Assembly: GCA_000181795.3 (NCBI GenBank) | Contig: CM012955.1 | Coordinates: 3,768,108 to 3,832,107, forward strand | From: Trichinella spiralis | Lineage: Eukaryota; Nematoda; Enoplea; Trichinellida; Trichinellidae | Reading direction: 5' to 3' | Length of the DNA stretch: 64,000 bases | Shown here: positions 47,840 through 60,466 of the stretch, one piece after another | Numbering within the stretch: position 1 is the stretch's first letter | Layout of the letters: the number at the start of each line of letters is the position of its first letter | Program-made: the position numbers and the translations under genes | The notes under the pieces: model-generated | The model's input: only the letters and a program-made list of their open reading frames with translations | The model's database searches: none | What the model was told of the DNA's origin: nothing

Positions 47840-49868
47840 TCAGGCACGCCAGTAAATTTCTCCTGGAACCGTCAGCAAATAGCCGTAATCGAATACGTAA
47901 ATTTTCTTATCCGACGGATTGTAGGCAATCATATTGCTGCTTTGGTACAAATTTACCCAGGGTATATCAATTTTGGTAAGCTTGTTTCGATACAAGTCGT
48001 ATTTTACCGAAACATTGCTGTTCAATTCAGTATTGCTTTGAATGCAATACAGTGAACCACAAATGACAAAACAGTCGGCAATTTCAGACCTGTCCAATTC
48101 AGTGATTTCCCACGTTTGTAAAATTGCCAAATCTCGCATGTCCACATGACTGACTACGGGATATTGCTTATTCCAATAGCGGTATACGACCCAAAGTCCA
48201 TTTTCATCAATTGCGAAATCAAAATAATTGTAAGGAACTTTGTACAGATAATGGTCATATTTGTAAGCAACTTTGGCGATGGCTTTTTCCTTGTACTCTC
48301 CGGTGTAAATGTCGTATTTGGCAATTTTCGGCGTTCCGGCCCGTTGATAAAACAAGCTTCCATTATAAATGACGTGTCCAGTGCCGTCGTACATGTACGG
48401 CAAATCGATAATTCTGGACACCTTCTCTCGGCGCAGGTCGGCTTCATTTTCAAACTCGTACAACGAATTTCCATAAAAATGTTGCGTCAACCAGCGCTTT
48501 TTGAAATCCTCATACCTCCTGGGAAACGGATCCTTCATCCAAGCACCGTAATACGTCTTTGCGTGGGCGTGAAAAATTGGTTTTCCAAATCGTTGCAAAG
48601 CACAGTCTGAAGAAATTCGAACATGGTCAATAAATGTGCATTTATTTCTTTTATACAAATAATGGCCAAAAAAACAACGAAAAACAAAGAAAAGACACAC
48701 TCACGTGCAACCGCATCTTTCACATCAACAGGCACTTCTTCTTCGGTTCTTTCAACTGGAGTTGTTGCAGTAGTTGAGGATGGTGTGGTAACGTCCGTGA
48801 CGACAACTTCTAAATTCAATAATAAAAATTTGCATATTATAATTTATCGATCAATTTGCCTCGTTTTCGATTCGACTACCTTGAATGCAGTTCAAGATAC
48901 ACTGACTCAATCGACTGTTATCTTGTTCTGATGCGGAAAGGAAATTTCCGATCGATTCCAAAGCTTCGGCCCCGGTTAAATATTGAAAAGGAAAAAGTCT
49001 CGGCAAATGAGAGCCATTTTGTGTACTCAACGAACAGTTGTCGTACAAGGAAAATTCACAAGTAGAACAGTTGGCTAGAGATGCAGAAAATTTGGATTTT
49101 CTTTTCCGGGTGAATAATTATCATTGAAAGAACAATTACGTACCGTCTTTTCCATCAATTCCAGGTTCTCCTGGCATTCCCTTGGGTCCTTAACATAACA
49201 ATTGAATACATATACATATGTATATATATATGCATATATGACGTTGAACGTTTACAAAGAAATCACCTCTTTCTCCGGGTGGTCCTGTTGGACCTCTGTC
49301 ACCAGGCATTCCTCTTCGTCCTTGGGGTCCACGAGGTCCCGGTAAACCTACGATTCAATGAAAAATTGTACAACAACATCAAAAATTTTTCAATGTTTGA
49401 ATTTTGTTTTGTTTTGCTTTTGTTTTTTGACTCGAGCAACCTTGAGCGCCTTGTTCCAAATCATTCATCTCGGCACAGTACTCGTGCACGGCCATGCATT
49501 GTTCAATGAATGCATCTTTTGCCCAGTGGAACCGAAGCTGCAAAATCAGAACCCAAATTGGCCGTTGTTCATTTCACACGATTTAAAAGAAAAATAGAAG
49601 AGATACTCACATTTTCGTCCCTTTTGGCCCGGCTCGGCAAACTGGCAACAGGACCAGGCGCACTTTCTTGTTGTCCATTTGTCACGGGTGGACAGTTGGG
49701 AAATTGCTGTTCAGCTTCCAGCTGTCTCTTGACTGAGGACACGTCCTGCTGAAGTTGACGAAGGTGAAACCGATTTGATATGTAAATCAGCGCTGGCAAC
49801 AACACTGCCAACAGTTGAAGCCACAGCCACGGGGCTTTCAGGTGGCGACGGAGATGGATGAACAACAT
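47840..49868 (-). CDS. colmedin: type II membrane protein with collagen repeats and olfactomedin domain (UNC-122/gliomedin-like)
   Basis: Seven exons, right to left: 49611-49868, 49441-49537, 49267-49347, 49144-49188, 48880-49074, 48705-48809 and 47840-48606. All junctions are GT-AG and in phase, giving 515 residues. A short basic cytoplasmic tail is followed by one membrane segment at about residues 13-31 (WLWLQLLAVLLPALIYI). Next are a coiled segment and a furin-type site RAKR at residues 80-83. Two short collagen exons add Gly-X-Y triplets (GLPGPRGPQGRRGMPGDRG... and GPKGMPGEPGIDGKDG). A cysteine-bearing linker and a Thr-rich stretch follow. The last exon is one complete olfactomedin domain of about 250 residues, from CALQRFGKPIFHAHAK with YGAWMKDP to VFDYGYLLTVP. 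The architecture is that of nematode UNC-122 and vertebrate gliomedin, which act at neuromuscular or axo-glial contacts. Shedding by furin is inferred. Confidence 0.93.
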
Positions 49869-50750
49869 CCCACTAGCCCCACGGGTGCTTCAAATCGACA
49901 TTCCGTTCCAATGCACCAATTCCGCCAGTGTAGCCTGAGCTGGTTTCAAAAGCAAACAAGCACGAACGTCTCCGCCAGGCAGCAGCAGCAACAGCAGCCG
50001 GTTAGCTGAGCCGTCCCGCATTCGTGCACAAATATTTGCATATGGACGAGATGCAGACGAGTCGAGAACGGTGGCATTTTTGTCTTTTCTTTCCAGTTTG
50101 CAGCAATGCGAACAGAAATTCTTCCCACAGCGAACTTTTCAAATTTTACACTTTTAATTTTTTTTCTTTGTTTTTGTTCAAAAATGCTTCGCAAATTTGA
50201 TAAAGTGCATTCGCACAGTTTGAGCTACGAATTTGACAGCTTTTTCACAATACAAATTCAAAAAAATGCTTCTTTCCACTTTTACGTAAATTAAAAAAAA
50301 ATGAATATTTTAATTGAACAGCTTTTAATTTTCTGGTTTTTTTTTCACAGCCGGCGGATGAAATAATTTTCCTAGCTAGCGCAAGCACTACGTGAGAAAA
50401 ATATTTTCTTAAAAAATCAAATATTTGAACAGAAAAACAATCACACACATTCCATTGTGCTTATGTATACAACAAGAATGCATTCGCCGCCGTCAGATGA
50501 GCAGAAAGAAAATTCTAGACGACAAAATTGCATAGGCTATACGAAAAGCAAACAATGACTGACGACTAATGAGAGAAATTCAACGATATAAATATGCAAA
50601 TTATTGTGCATTATCAGAAAATGCCCACCGAATTGGGGAAAGAGATAGACGGAAAAGATCGTGAAAATTGTTCGCTAAGCAAAATATATTACCTTCCTTC
50701 GTTTAGCCGGTTGTTTGTAAAGAAGGATGAATTAATAAAACTGAGCACTT
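49869..50750. other. promoter side of the colmedin gene and intergenic DNA
   Basis: Upstream of the colmedin start, a CAG/CAGCAGCAA-rich run lies at 49975-50000. No core promoter element can be fixed with confidence. The right part should carry the 3' UTR of the small Ig gene. No coding region was seen. Confidence 0.45.
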
Positions 50751-51810
50751 TTATTTGTACATTGAATCGCCAGTGCATAGCATGACGTAGGTTTGCTCTT
50801 TTTCAGCTTTGCCTCTTGAATTCGTAGCCACAACTTTGTAAATACCTTGATCGCTGTTATTTGGATTCTGAAAAAAAAATCGTGCATTATTTGTTCATTC
50901 TTGTCGAAACTATTTGATGCAAATTTTATTAAAGTTTAAAATTCTCTTTGGCAAACAGTTCGAAGCAATGATTGCAGAATTGTTTAGATGCTAAATGAAA
51001 ATTTTGCATTAATTTTCTTTCAGAGTGTTGCTAAAATTTTTCACGTTATAGCAAAGCTATTATTTCTGACAAGTCAAAAGCATGGAATTTCAAAATGACA
51101 AAAACATTGATAATTATCATAACACGCTTTTCGACTAAAAGATGAACTTGATTACTATAATGGTGAAGTAAATTCGACAATTATCATTTAACATTTAACA
51201 GTCAGGAATTATCAGTTTCAATACATGCTGACTTACGCAAATTTATTTGCGTAGCTTAAATCTCTTCAACACACACTAGGTGGAATATTTGTCGACAAAT
51301 GTTGTTACTGATTTAGAAATAGAAGACGATTCCTCATATAATATTCCATTCAAAAGTATGCTTGAAATCCAAACTTATATAACAATTGCTATTTTTCAAA
51401 ATTAATTTTCAAGTCATAAAATAATGCACACAATAAAACGTAATAATATATTACAACTTTGCCGACTGGCGTTGGTTTGATAAAGATTTTTAATGTATCT
51501 ATGCTTATATATATACCGCAAAATTGTTCAAACGTTTTTAAAAGAAAAATATAAATAAACAGCTTCATTGGATCGAATTTTGCTTATAAAGAACAAACAG
51601 CATAAAGCGTACCTTTATTTGAAGAGTGCACGCATACTTTCCAACCATTTTCCTTTTCTTAATTACATATCGGTCATTGTTTGTCAATTCTTGATCTTTG
51701 AAATACCATTTCACTTCTGGATCAGGATTCGCAGAAACCATACATTCAAAAAGAACAGATCCGTCAGGCTTGTTCAATATGCTAGGTGCTTGTTCAATGT
51801 AAGGGTCCAT
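50751..51810 (-). CDS. small single immunoglobulin I-set domain protein
   Basis: Two exons, 51613-51810 and 50751-50867, joined across a 745-base intron (AAG|GTACGC...TTTCAG|AAT) in phase 0, give 104 residues from the Met at 51810. A Met at 51864 would give 122. It is one I-set Ig domain: FECMVSANPDPEVKWYFKDQ holds the B-strand Cys and C-strand Trp, KYACTLQI is the E strand, and NPNNSDQGIYKVVATNSRG is the DxGxYxxxAxN motif of the F/G strands. The F-strand cysteine is replaced (IYKVVA), as in many intracellular muscle Ig domains. There is no signal peptide. It may be a free-standing protein or the end of a larger titin/twitchin-type gene whose upstream exons I cannot find. Confidence 0.7.
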
Positions 51811-51888
51811 ATTATCAGTTGAATTGTGGGAGAATTTCGAAAGTTGAAAAGACGTGCAGTGCAATATCCGAACTCCGATAAATAGATA

Positions 51889-51913
51889 GATATATATATA
51901 TATATATATATAT
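51889..51913. repeat. TA microsatellite
   Basis: About 12 TA units just upstream of the small Ig gene, after a GATA run. Confidence 0.88.
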
Positions 51914-53733
51914 GAAATGTGTGCTTTTCAGAAGAAGTGGAAGCAATAAACGTGAAAGCAGTAAGCAGCAGAAATTAAAGAAGCGAAAAGCATGCTTGTT
52001 TGCCAGTCTTCACGCAGCTGTGCGTTGGGGCTTTTTCTCTTGTCACTTTATTTCCGCTTGTGATTAGAAACAAGATGATCATTACTTCTTGCCGGCCAGC
52101 TAGAATTGCTGTTTGTGACTGCAACAGCTTTCCATTATTCTTATCATTGGCGTCATAATTCAAAAGCCCAGTTGTCGTTTAATTGGCTTGACGTAAGCTA
52201 GAATTATTTCAAACAACAACAACAGCAACTAATCCAATAAAAAAAAGCATCGAAATTGTGGCCAAAATTGTTTTCTTCTTCTCTTCTCTCAAACTGATAC
52301 GTCAATGTTAGTTTTTATAAATGATGATTTTAGCATTTTTAGTTTGAAAAACAAAAATTTTTTACATTCTTTAAAAAGAGTTAATACAATTAAACAAAAA
52401 CTAAGAAAATGCAGCTTAAAAACCAAGCTAAACAATATAAAGCTAACATCATCATTATCACAATCCGTCGGCAGATTGTAAAGCAATAAAATAGAAAAAT
52501 TTTTCAAGAACAAGCTAAAGCTGCATTTTCTATTTCTATTTTTATATGTTGCTTAATCATGATGGAAACTGCTTGCTCATTAATAGTTGAAATCTTACTG
52601 CAACGCAACTAAGTGGCTATTAACGAAACTTATTAGCCGATTCATGAATAAGCAAACATTCATATGATAGCTGTGCAAAGAGCAATGTTTGGACATTTGA
52701 AATTTATCTTATTTACTTTAGGTACTCACAAAAGTTGTTCTCTGCTCAAATAATTTCAAATATTTGAAGCTGTTGACATGAATAACACTGCTACAATTGC
52801 ATCTATTCTTTGTAGCTGTTTTTAAAGTTCTACCAAACGAAATAAATTGAAATGAAGATGATCATAACAATTTATCAAAAGTACAAGCTGGAAAAAATAT
52901 TACAGTCACTTTTATAGCATACCCACCTGTGTTTATATTCATACAAAGTTGTAGAAAAGTTTTACATTTTAAACAACCGTAATCTATGCAACGATTTACT
53001 GCTTATTTAGCTGAATATTGCATTCAGCTAGCAATTAATTCACTGCACTTATTATGAATGACCATTTTGAAATATCACGCCAGATTTCATTATTAAATTA
53101 ATATTTTAAACCGACAACAATGGCTGGTATTACTTCTGAATCAATTCTGATGAGTAGCTTATTCAATTAATATGATAAATATTGGTGTTCCACATGAAAA
53201 ACATTTCCTATTATGCTATTCAGTGGACGCATTCATCCGATGAACAATTTTCATTTCTGTTCATTTCAAGGTGTGTACATCCCGTGGAGAAGCAAACATG
53301 AAGGTAGCACGTCATTTGATTTACTTGAAGCTACCACCATCAAAAATCATGCTTTCAAAACACAATAATAATAATAATAACAATAAAGCAATATATAATA
53401 GAATATAATGAAATACCATATTATATTACATTATATTATATTGTTATATTGCATTACATTACATTACATTACATTATACTATATTATACATATGGCATTA
53501 TAAAAGAAAAAAAGTATAATAAAAATGATACAATAGAAGATAATTTTTAAATTCGAAAATGTTCTATCATTCCAAGCGCAGTATAAATAATAAACTGAAA
53601 CATGCATCAAGCCACCAGCTACATATTTATAATTATGGAATGTATACAGTGGACTTCGATAAATGGGAAGGAAATGCGTTTTGTTTGCTGACAATCTATG
53701 TATGTTGAACAATTATTTTGCCTACTTGGGTGA
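51914..53733. other. AT-rich intergenic DNA
   Basis: No gene was recognised. At about 53420-53480 there is a cluster of ATT, TATTA and CATTA tandem repeats, the last with about five clean CATTA units. Confidence 0.5.
53426..53480. repeat. TATTA/CATTA pentanucleotide repeats
   Basis: Imperfect TTATATTA units grade into five consecutive CATTA units, 250 bases downstream of the C2-protein stop. Confidence 0.85.
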
Positions 53734-56095
53734 TCACCATTTCAACGTCAAAGAATGCCACTTTGCTATTCTGTGATTTGGATAAGCAATCATCTGGCGC
53801 CATTGCATTTTTCCAGATTCGTTCGATAAATTGCCCAAAATAACATGTCCAATTTCATCTTGCATCACTGTTGAACTGGCGCTTGATAACTGAATTGAAG
53901 TACAACATGTTAAATTCAAGTGTGATATTAGATTTTTCTTCATAAAAGTTATTTTTTGCTCATACTATATCCATCCTATCATGTTAATCCATACTATAAT
54001 CTAGTAAACTTTTTTCTACTACTGAAATTATTTTTTCAAACTAGAACATCTAGGTTAAACATTTTTAGAGGTTTTGATTTATTACTATTTATCAAATAGG
54101 AAAGAATCTCATTCGTGCAATGATTTGCACGCGTATTTTTAATGATAAAACAAAAAGCACCGCACTATTTTCCTGTATTATTCCTGTAGATGTTTCATTT
54201 ACGAAAAAATTAACTTTGTGTTTTCCAAGTATAATAATTTGCATCACAAACTAAATTGAAAGATGCGTCTAAAGCCACTGTAGCAGCAATTTCAAAAAAT
54301 GGGGATTATTGTACAGTTCAATTAACGCACTGCATTGGGTAGAAGAAACTTCTGACTTCAATTAGTAAAGAGGTATTGTTGTCAAGCTTATAGAAAATTT
54401 TAAATCAATCTTTGAAGTAGTGTAATATTTTTTATTTTCACTTTGAAATAGTGGCGCAATTTAATTTCAACTTATTGTCATTTTTATTTCCTTTCAATGC
54501 ATGTTGTCCTGATAAAAATGACCTGTTGGCTTGGTAACGAAAGTCATTCTTTTCCAAGCTGAATGCGAATTTTCTAATAATTGGGGACCAAACTCCGCTT
54601 ACATTGCTCATAAAACGTGCACATTATTCATAATTAATTCATTTTAAATTTGTAAAGGCTATGTTTTTTCTATAATATTTTTTGAATGAAAAATGGAAAG
54701 TCCTATCTCACCTTGGTCACTGTTTGAATTCATGCAATAAGTGCAATTGATTAGAATTGGATTTCAGAAAATGATCATTGACCGTTATTCTATATGAAAT
54801 TAATAACACTTATTGTTGTATAACTTTTGCAATTGCAATTTCATATTTCAGTATTTTATCTTCTACATGAAAAGAAGCACAATTCTATTTTCAGTTTAAG
54901 CACAGTGCCATTGTTTAAAAGTAGATTAGATTGAATTGTCAAATGAAATTTGATTCATTTAAAATGTTAAATGCAAATATACAGTTCTGCGCAAACATTC
55001 TATATCTAACATTAAAAAATTGTAGTGGTTTAACTGTGGAGATTTTGAATTGTGTTACAGTGAAAAAATGCTCAAAAATTAATGTTTCTTCGGTAACTTA
55101 CCGCAATTACAAGTGATGCTTCGCATGCAGCTCGTGGCTCAATGTAAAAGCTTACAATATCGTTATATATTGGTGAACAACGCCCGTACTTTACAGCCGT
55201 AGTGCGTTTTTCACATTCTCCATTTTCCTGTACTAGCCATATGATTGCAAAGGAATCTTCAAAAAGAGATCATTTCTTAATTATGTCTGTTGTCATTGTT
55301 TTTGTCATCACTGAAGTACCTATTGGACTGTCGGGAGGTGAAAGCTCTTTCGCTTGCAACACGTACACCGTCAATCGACATTGCTCTGGTTGATACAACA
55401 AAGCAACAAGCAGTTTGCCAGAGCATCTTGTCTGAAATTTATATCCAGAATTTATTCTTTTATAATTCTTATTTATCATTACATTAATGTCTTTTACATA
55501 TGCAATAAACAATAAAATACAACATGAAACTTAAGCAGCTTAATGAACGACTAGTTTTCATCTCTAAATAATACCTTTAAAAATAAATTTATTAAGTTAT
55601 AAGAAAAATAAAAAAATAATCTTTTTTATTCATAATTATAAAAGAAAACAACTACTCGCCTCTTTCGCAGAATTCGCCTCAGATCCAGAGTGCAATCCAA
55701 CTTGTTTCAACGAAGAAATTACTTGTGACACTGGATCTCCTCCTCCGACTTGCATTGTATCATAATGTGACCATCGTACATGCAATGCCTGCTTCTTCAG
55801 TCGGTTTCCTAAATAAATTTTTGCGTATTACAATTTTTCAAAACAAATTATACATAATAAAAAGAGCTGCAAGGATTCAGAACACAGTCGTTTAGCTTTT
55901 TATTGTAGATATACTGTTTCTACCTGTTGGGGTTTCAAGATTCCTGTGAACAATTGGCTGCATGGAAAAAGCTCTACGGCCGTCCACTTGAAATGTATTA
56001 TTGTGCTTTGCCTTTCTATGTCCACCTGAGCCTCGTTTGTGGCCAGAAAAGTTTACGTTACCCAAAATCATCTTATTTAACAAACAGTGATCCAT
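53734..56095 (-). CDS. synaptotagmin-related single C2-domain protein
   Basis: Five exons, right to left: 55924-56095, 55660-55808, 55320-55431, 55102-55256 and 53734-53889, in phase, giving 247 residues from the Met at 56095. The second intron needs a GC donor (GAG|GCGAGT); the nearest GT, four bases on, breaks the frame. Residues from about 110 form one C2 domain of synaptotagmin C2B topology: GKLLVALLYQPEQCRLTVYV with LQAKEL, FAIIWLVQENGECEKRTTAV, SPIYNDIVSFYI, ACEASLVIA, then MQDEIGHVILG and the typical end WRQMIAYPNHRIAKWHSL. The third calcium loop reads LSSASSTVMQDEIG, where calcium-binding members have Asp residues (YDRxGxxE), so calcium binding is doubtful. No membrane segment is present. 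More 5' exons are possible, and the family within synaptotagmins is unclear. Confidence 0.8.
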
Positions 56096-59000
56096 ACTGA
56101 ACTTTCAGTGTGACAACAGATCAGAATAAAAGCAATTAGCAAAAAGAACTACTTTAATAAAACACTCTGAAAGGCTGTCACAAGTTCAGCTGATTGTCAT
56201 AGACAAAACGATGGGAGGGAAGTCAACAAAATTGCAAAACGCATTACTTGTGCTGACTGCCCTCATATTCAATGCTGAATCAATGATTGGCGCTGGACCG
56301 TGAAAACGCTATTCATACTATAATCTCTTAACCCAATACTTCATTAACAGCCAATCAAGCAATTATCCCATTAATTAACTGTTCCCTAGTCAATGTTTTG
56401 TAGTTTTTGTTAAAAAAATCAGCATGAACCGCAAATCTTTTTAAATAATAACTGAAAAGACATTATTCATTTTCAATCTTAATGCAGTCCAACTAAACTT
56501 CTCAGTACTTTAAGGAAATGGAATTGAAAACATAAGTGTCATTTTTTCGAAGAAAAGCAATGCAATTACGATGTCAGTGAATGCACCACACTTCTTCCGT
56601 TTTAAGTTTTTAAAGAAAACGGAAAAGTACATGTATACATTATTTTAAAACGATGTAAAATAGATTGGTTCCATAAAATCAATATAGTACACAGCAGGGA
56701 GTGATGATAGCAGGAGTTCCAGCAGACATATCTATCAGAATAATGAATCAAATAATGATTGGATATCATGCAGAGCAAGGTTAGATGCGCATAAAGAACT
56801 TTGTCTAATTGTCCGTACAAAGAAATGTTTGAGAAAAGCATCATTACTGTAACACAGCTATGATGATAAAAATTTTAACGAAATGCCACAAACTTGTAGA
56901 GCTTATCAATGCTTCATGAAAAATGCTTATTTCACGTGCTATAAATCACAGTTCAATTTGATATTTCATTTCATGCAAACAATCACAGAGTAAATTTGTC
57001 ACATTGCTTTAAAAGTTGCCAGTATTTAAATTTACTCTTACACCTTTATCATCATATTATAATCATTACAAAAAAATATTTATAAAATACAAAGGTTGTC
57101 TGACTTTAGCATGCATATTTTTCTTATGAATTATCAAATTCTTCATTTCATTATTAAATCATAATTATTTTGCACAGTTAAAAGATGGAACTGCTTTTTT
57201 CAAATTTAAACCATTTTCTTATTGTAGGAATATCGCCATCCATATACTCTCACATATAGTAAATAATAATTTTTATTTATAATTAAATGTATGGATTTTA
57301 TTAATATAACGTAATTATTTTCAGAATTTCAAAACTTATGTATGAATTGTTGAGAAAAAGTTTAACTTTATTTCATGAACATATAAATGATCATTCCTGT
57401 TTTCACAATAAATAACTAACAAACAAGTGCAGCAAGTGCATGCAAATATCAAACCATCATTTAATTAAAAAGAAATGAAACTTTTAATTTAATTCAACCT
57501 TGCAAAATATAAAATTTATTTTCTATTTAAATATAAGCTAGCATTTTAAAATCAATTGTGCACATTTTATTGACATTTCTGCAAAATAACTGACATTTTA
57601 ATATTAAATTATTTAAGCTTCACTTAATTAATTAGGAAAAGTGATTTTATTTTGCTTTTTCAAAAATATCATTTTAAATAAAACTTTCCTCAGTTCCTAT
57701 TCTGAAGTGGGCTTTAATTGCTCTTTAATTACTAATTTGCATAAAAGATAACTCTGCTGTCTTATTCAGTAATACACGTCAACAAGCACTTTTGCCAAGT
57801 GTGAAAAGGTAGCAGAATGGAAAATGGTCAAAATTTGTTGTTTGAAAAGAAAATTTTTCAGCGTTGTAAATATTTTACGACTCTTAAATTTATGCAAGTG
57901 AAATTAATATCATACATTTATTATAATACATATTGCAATACAACATACAGTCTTTATGAATTGAATGGCTGCACAAATACAAATTTCCAATAATTATATT
58001 ACTGCTGAAGTTAATATGAAATTGCAAATTTAAACGAATGTACAAGATCATTGATTTCATTCATTATAACCAATCTCCATTTCCTTATTCTTTTTAATTA
58101 AAGAAATAGTCATCTTTGTAGCTGTATGCAAATACTGTTTAGCATTTTAAGTTACAAAACCTTAAATATAATAACATAACTTTGTTTATTGCATCAGGTT
58201 ATTGCTTTTAATTGTGCCACAACATGAAAAAACTGCTCAATTTTAATTCATGAAACGAAATAATTATATGGCTAAAAATGCATTTTATCGCATATATGTT
58301 ATTGTAGTAAAATAAAAATAAACAAGTCGTATCACAAATCATAAATTCAAACAGTTAGATAAAAAAATAGTTAAATTTCACATTCTGTGATGAATAATAC
58401 CCTGGTCTTGCTCTTCATATTACTGTAATGATCTCTTTGTTGCAATAGCCAAAGAGTGATTTTCACGATTCAATTCAATTTTGTAAATAGTTTAAAAGAG
58501 TATAAGTTAATGTAAATCATGTAATTTATTACTTTTTACTGCGCAATATGTTCCATTAAAGCATTTTATTGGTAGAACAAGCAAAATTATCTCAACTGCT
58601 GTCGTCGCAACTTTACAAGCAATTTACTCTAAATAAAATCATGAAATCAAAATAACTGAAAAATAAGATGATTTTTTAAATATTTTCTTTATGAACGCAT
58701 TTCGGAATTATTAGCAAACTATTTAGCTTTTTCAAGCATTACGAAAAATTTCCTTAACAAAAAATACTTAATTTTATCGATGAATAAAGCACTTGCTAAT
58801 TAAACATATCAAACACATTCAACAGTTGTTTCCAAATCTGCTTGTGCATGCATATCTTCAAATACATAATCAAGTGATAATCTGCTACTGTGTCAACACA
58901 ATTGTTATATGAAAAAATTCGATAAAACTGATTGCAAACTTTTTATGCATCTATTTATCTATGCGAACTGTTTTGCATGATATACAAAAAATCGGATATG

Positions 59001-60017
59001 AACAAGAGTAAACCTTTGATTATTTGTAATGAAGGAAGTTAAAAAATGTTATTATGCAACAAACGTCCATATCTTGCATACGATTGGGCAAAATGCATAC
59101 GTCAATACAATGCTTACAGCACAATGCAATAAGAATATTTATCAGTAAATTTTTTATAAAAAAAAGTTTCCCCTGAAATACATAATAACTTGTGGAAAAG
59201 CTATTACTTTACGTTAAACATACAAACATTTAGACATGCAGATTACAGATATACGTACAGACATTTAGACGTTATATACATATTGCACTATACACATAAA
59301 AAAGTAATTTATGGGGGTTTTATTCCACTTTTGATTCTTCAGATTAACAACAGCTTAATTTTATTGATAACAGTGTCAGTGAAACAATAAAAATGTCACA
59401 GTTAATGATTTTGCTACAGCATTAAGTTTAAAAAAATAAGCTGAAAATTAATTCAATTTCTGTAACTTCCTTGTATTCATCAGGAAGTTAATATTAAAAT
59501 AAAAAGATAATCTCTCATTGAATTGCGGATTTCAATTTTACGCAATATTACTCTGATATGATCATTTTTTAGAATAAATTCAAATGTATTTTAGTTTCAG
59601 CTTGAGGTAAATGAAATTATTTATTTAGTATCGCCTGTTGTTGCAACTGATATTCATCTTTTCGTATTGTGTGACCGTTCAGCTCTGACGTCGAAATGCA
59701 ATTTCGCTTTTATGCCTTGGGAAAGGCACGCTCATTATCATGTCCAGAAGCAATTTTTCGAAATTAACAAAAATATTACAAAATAATAATTTTTTTCTGA
59801 ATCTTAATATAATAAAATAACATGAAAGAAGCATAAGTTAGTAGGCTTGTTTCACGTGCCTGTTATATAGTGCTTCAGTTGCATTGTCTTAATATCTACA
59901 CATTACACAGTTAACTTTTATAAATAAATAATATCAAAAATTATCTTTCCATGATCAAGCAATCACAATTAAAGTTGTTAATTAAATCGAAAGATATGAA
60001 TGCTTATTTAATGTGTA

Positions 60018-60051
<34 letters not shown>

Positions 60052-60091
60052 GATATTTAAAATTGAATTAAAAATAACAAGCAGTTATACC
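56096..60091. other. AT-rich region upstream of the C2 gene
   Basis: Very AT-rich, no recognisable exon or RNA. A (GT)n microsatellite runs at 60020-60049. It could be a long 5' intron if the two exon-like segments at 60.1-60.5 kb belong to the C2 gene, but the phases do not join directly. Confidence 0.5.
60020..60049. repeat. GT microsatellite
   Basis: About 15 uninterrupted GT units. Confidence 0.93.
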
Positions 60092-60466
60092 TGATTGTTT
60101 TGAAGCGCGACTTGCGACTATTGAAATAGCAGTATCCATTTCATCTGTTGCTTCTTTAGTTAACATCCCGATAAAAATATTGAATAACTGAATAGTCAAA
60201 TATCAAGCAGAATGTGCGAACATGTCGATTATTATTCATTAATCATAAATGACTACTTTCTTAATAATAACTGCCTTAAATTTTCTCGAACTTCCCCCTG
60301 TGTTAAGTGCCTGTCGGCAGTTGTTGCTGCGCTGCATATATGCACGAGAACTGCTGAACAGCGCAATTGAACATTCAGATGATTTTAATGCTTTGGCTAA
60401 ATTTAGTATAGCTATTAATTCCTGGTGTAGTGGACTTTGAGCTAAGAATTGCACAAGGTTGTCCAT
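60092..60466 (-). CDS. two candidate exons of an unknown protein
   Basis: The first segment starts with Met at 60466 (MDNLVQFLAQSPLHQELIAI..., then SSRAYMQRSNNCRQALNTGG) and could splice in phase 0 near 60262 or 60250. The target would be an acceptor before about 60189 (TATTCAG), giving LFNIFIGMLTKEATDEMDTA and ISIVASRASKQS before the donor CAG|GTATAA at about 60092. Both pieces look helical and less random than their surroundings. I do not recognise a family. The first piece also has a plausible acceptor just upstream (TTTTGACAG), so it may be internal. Donors of the first piece are weak. Confidence 0.35.

Noticed and set aside
48146-48610. 154-codon plus-strand frame
   Set aside because: Antisense to the olfactomedin exon of the colmedin gene.
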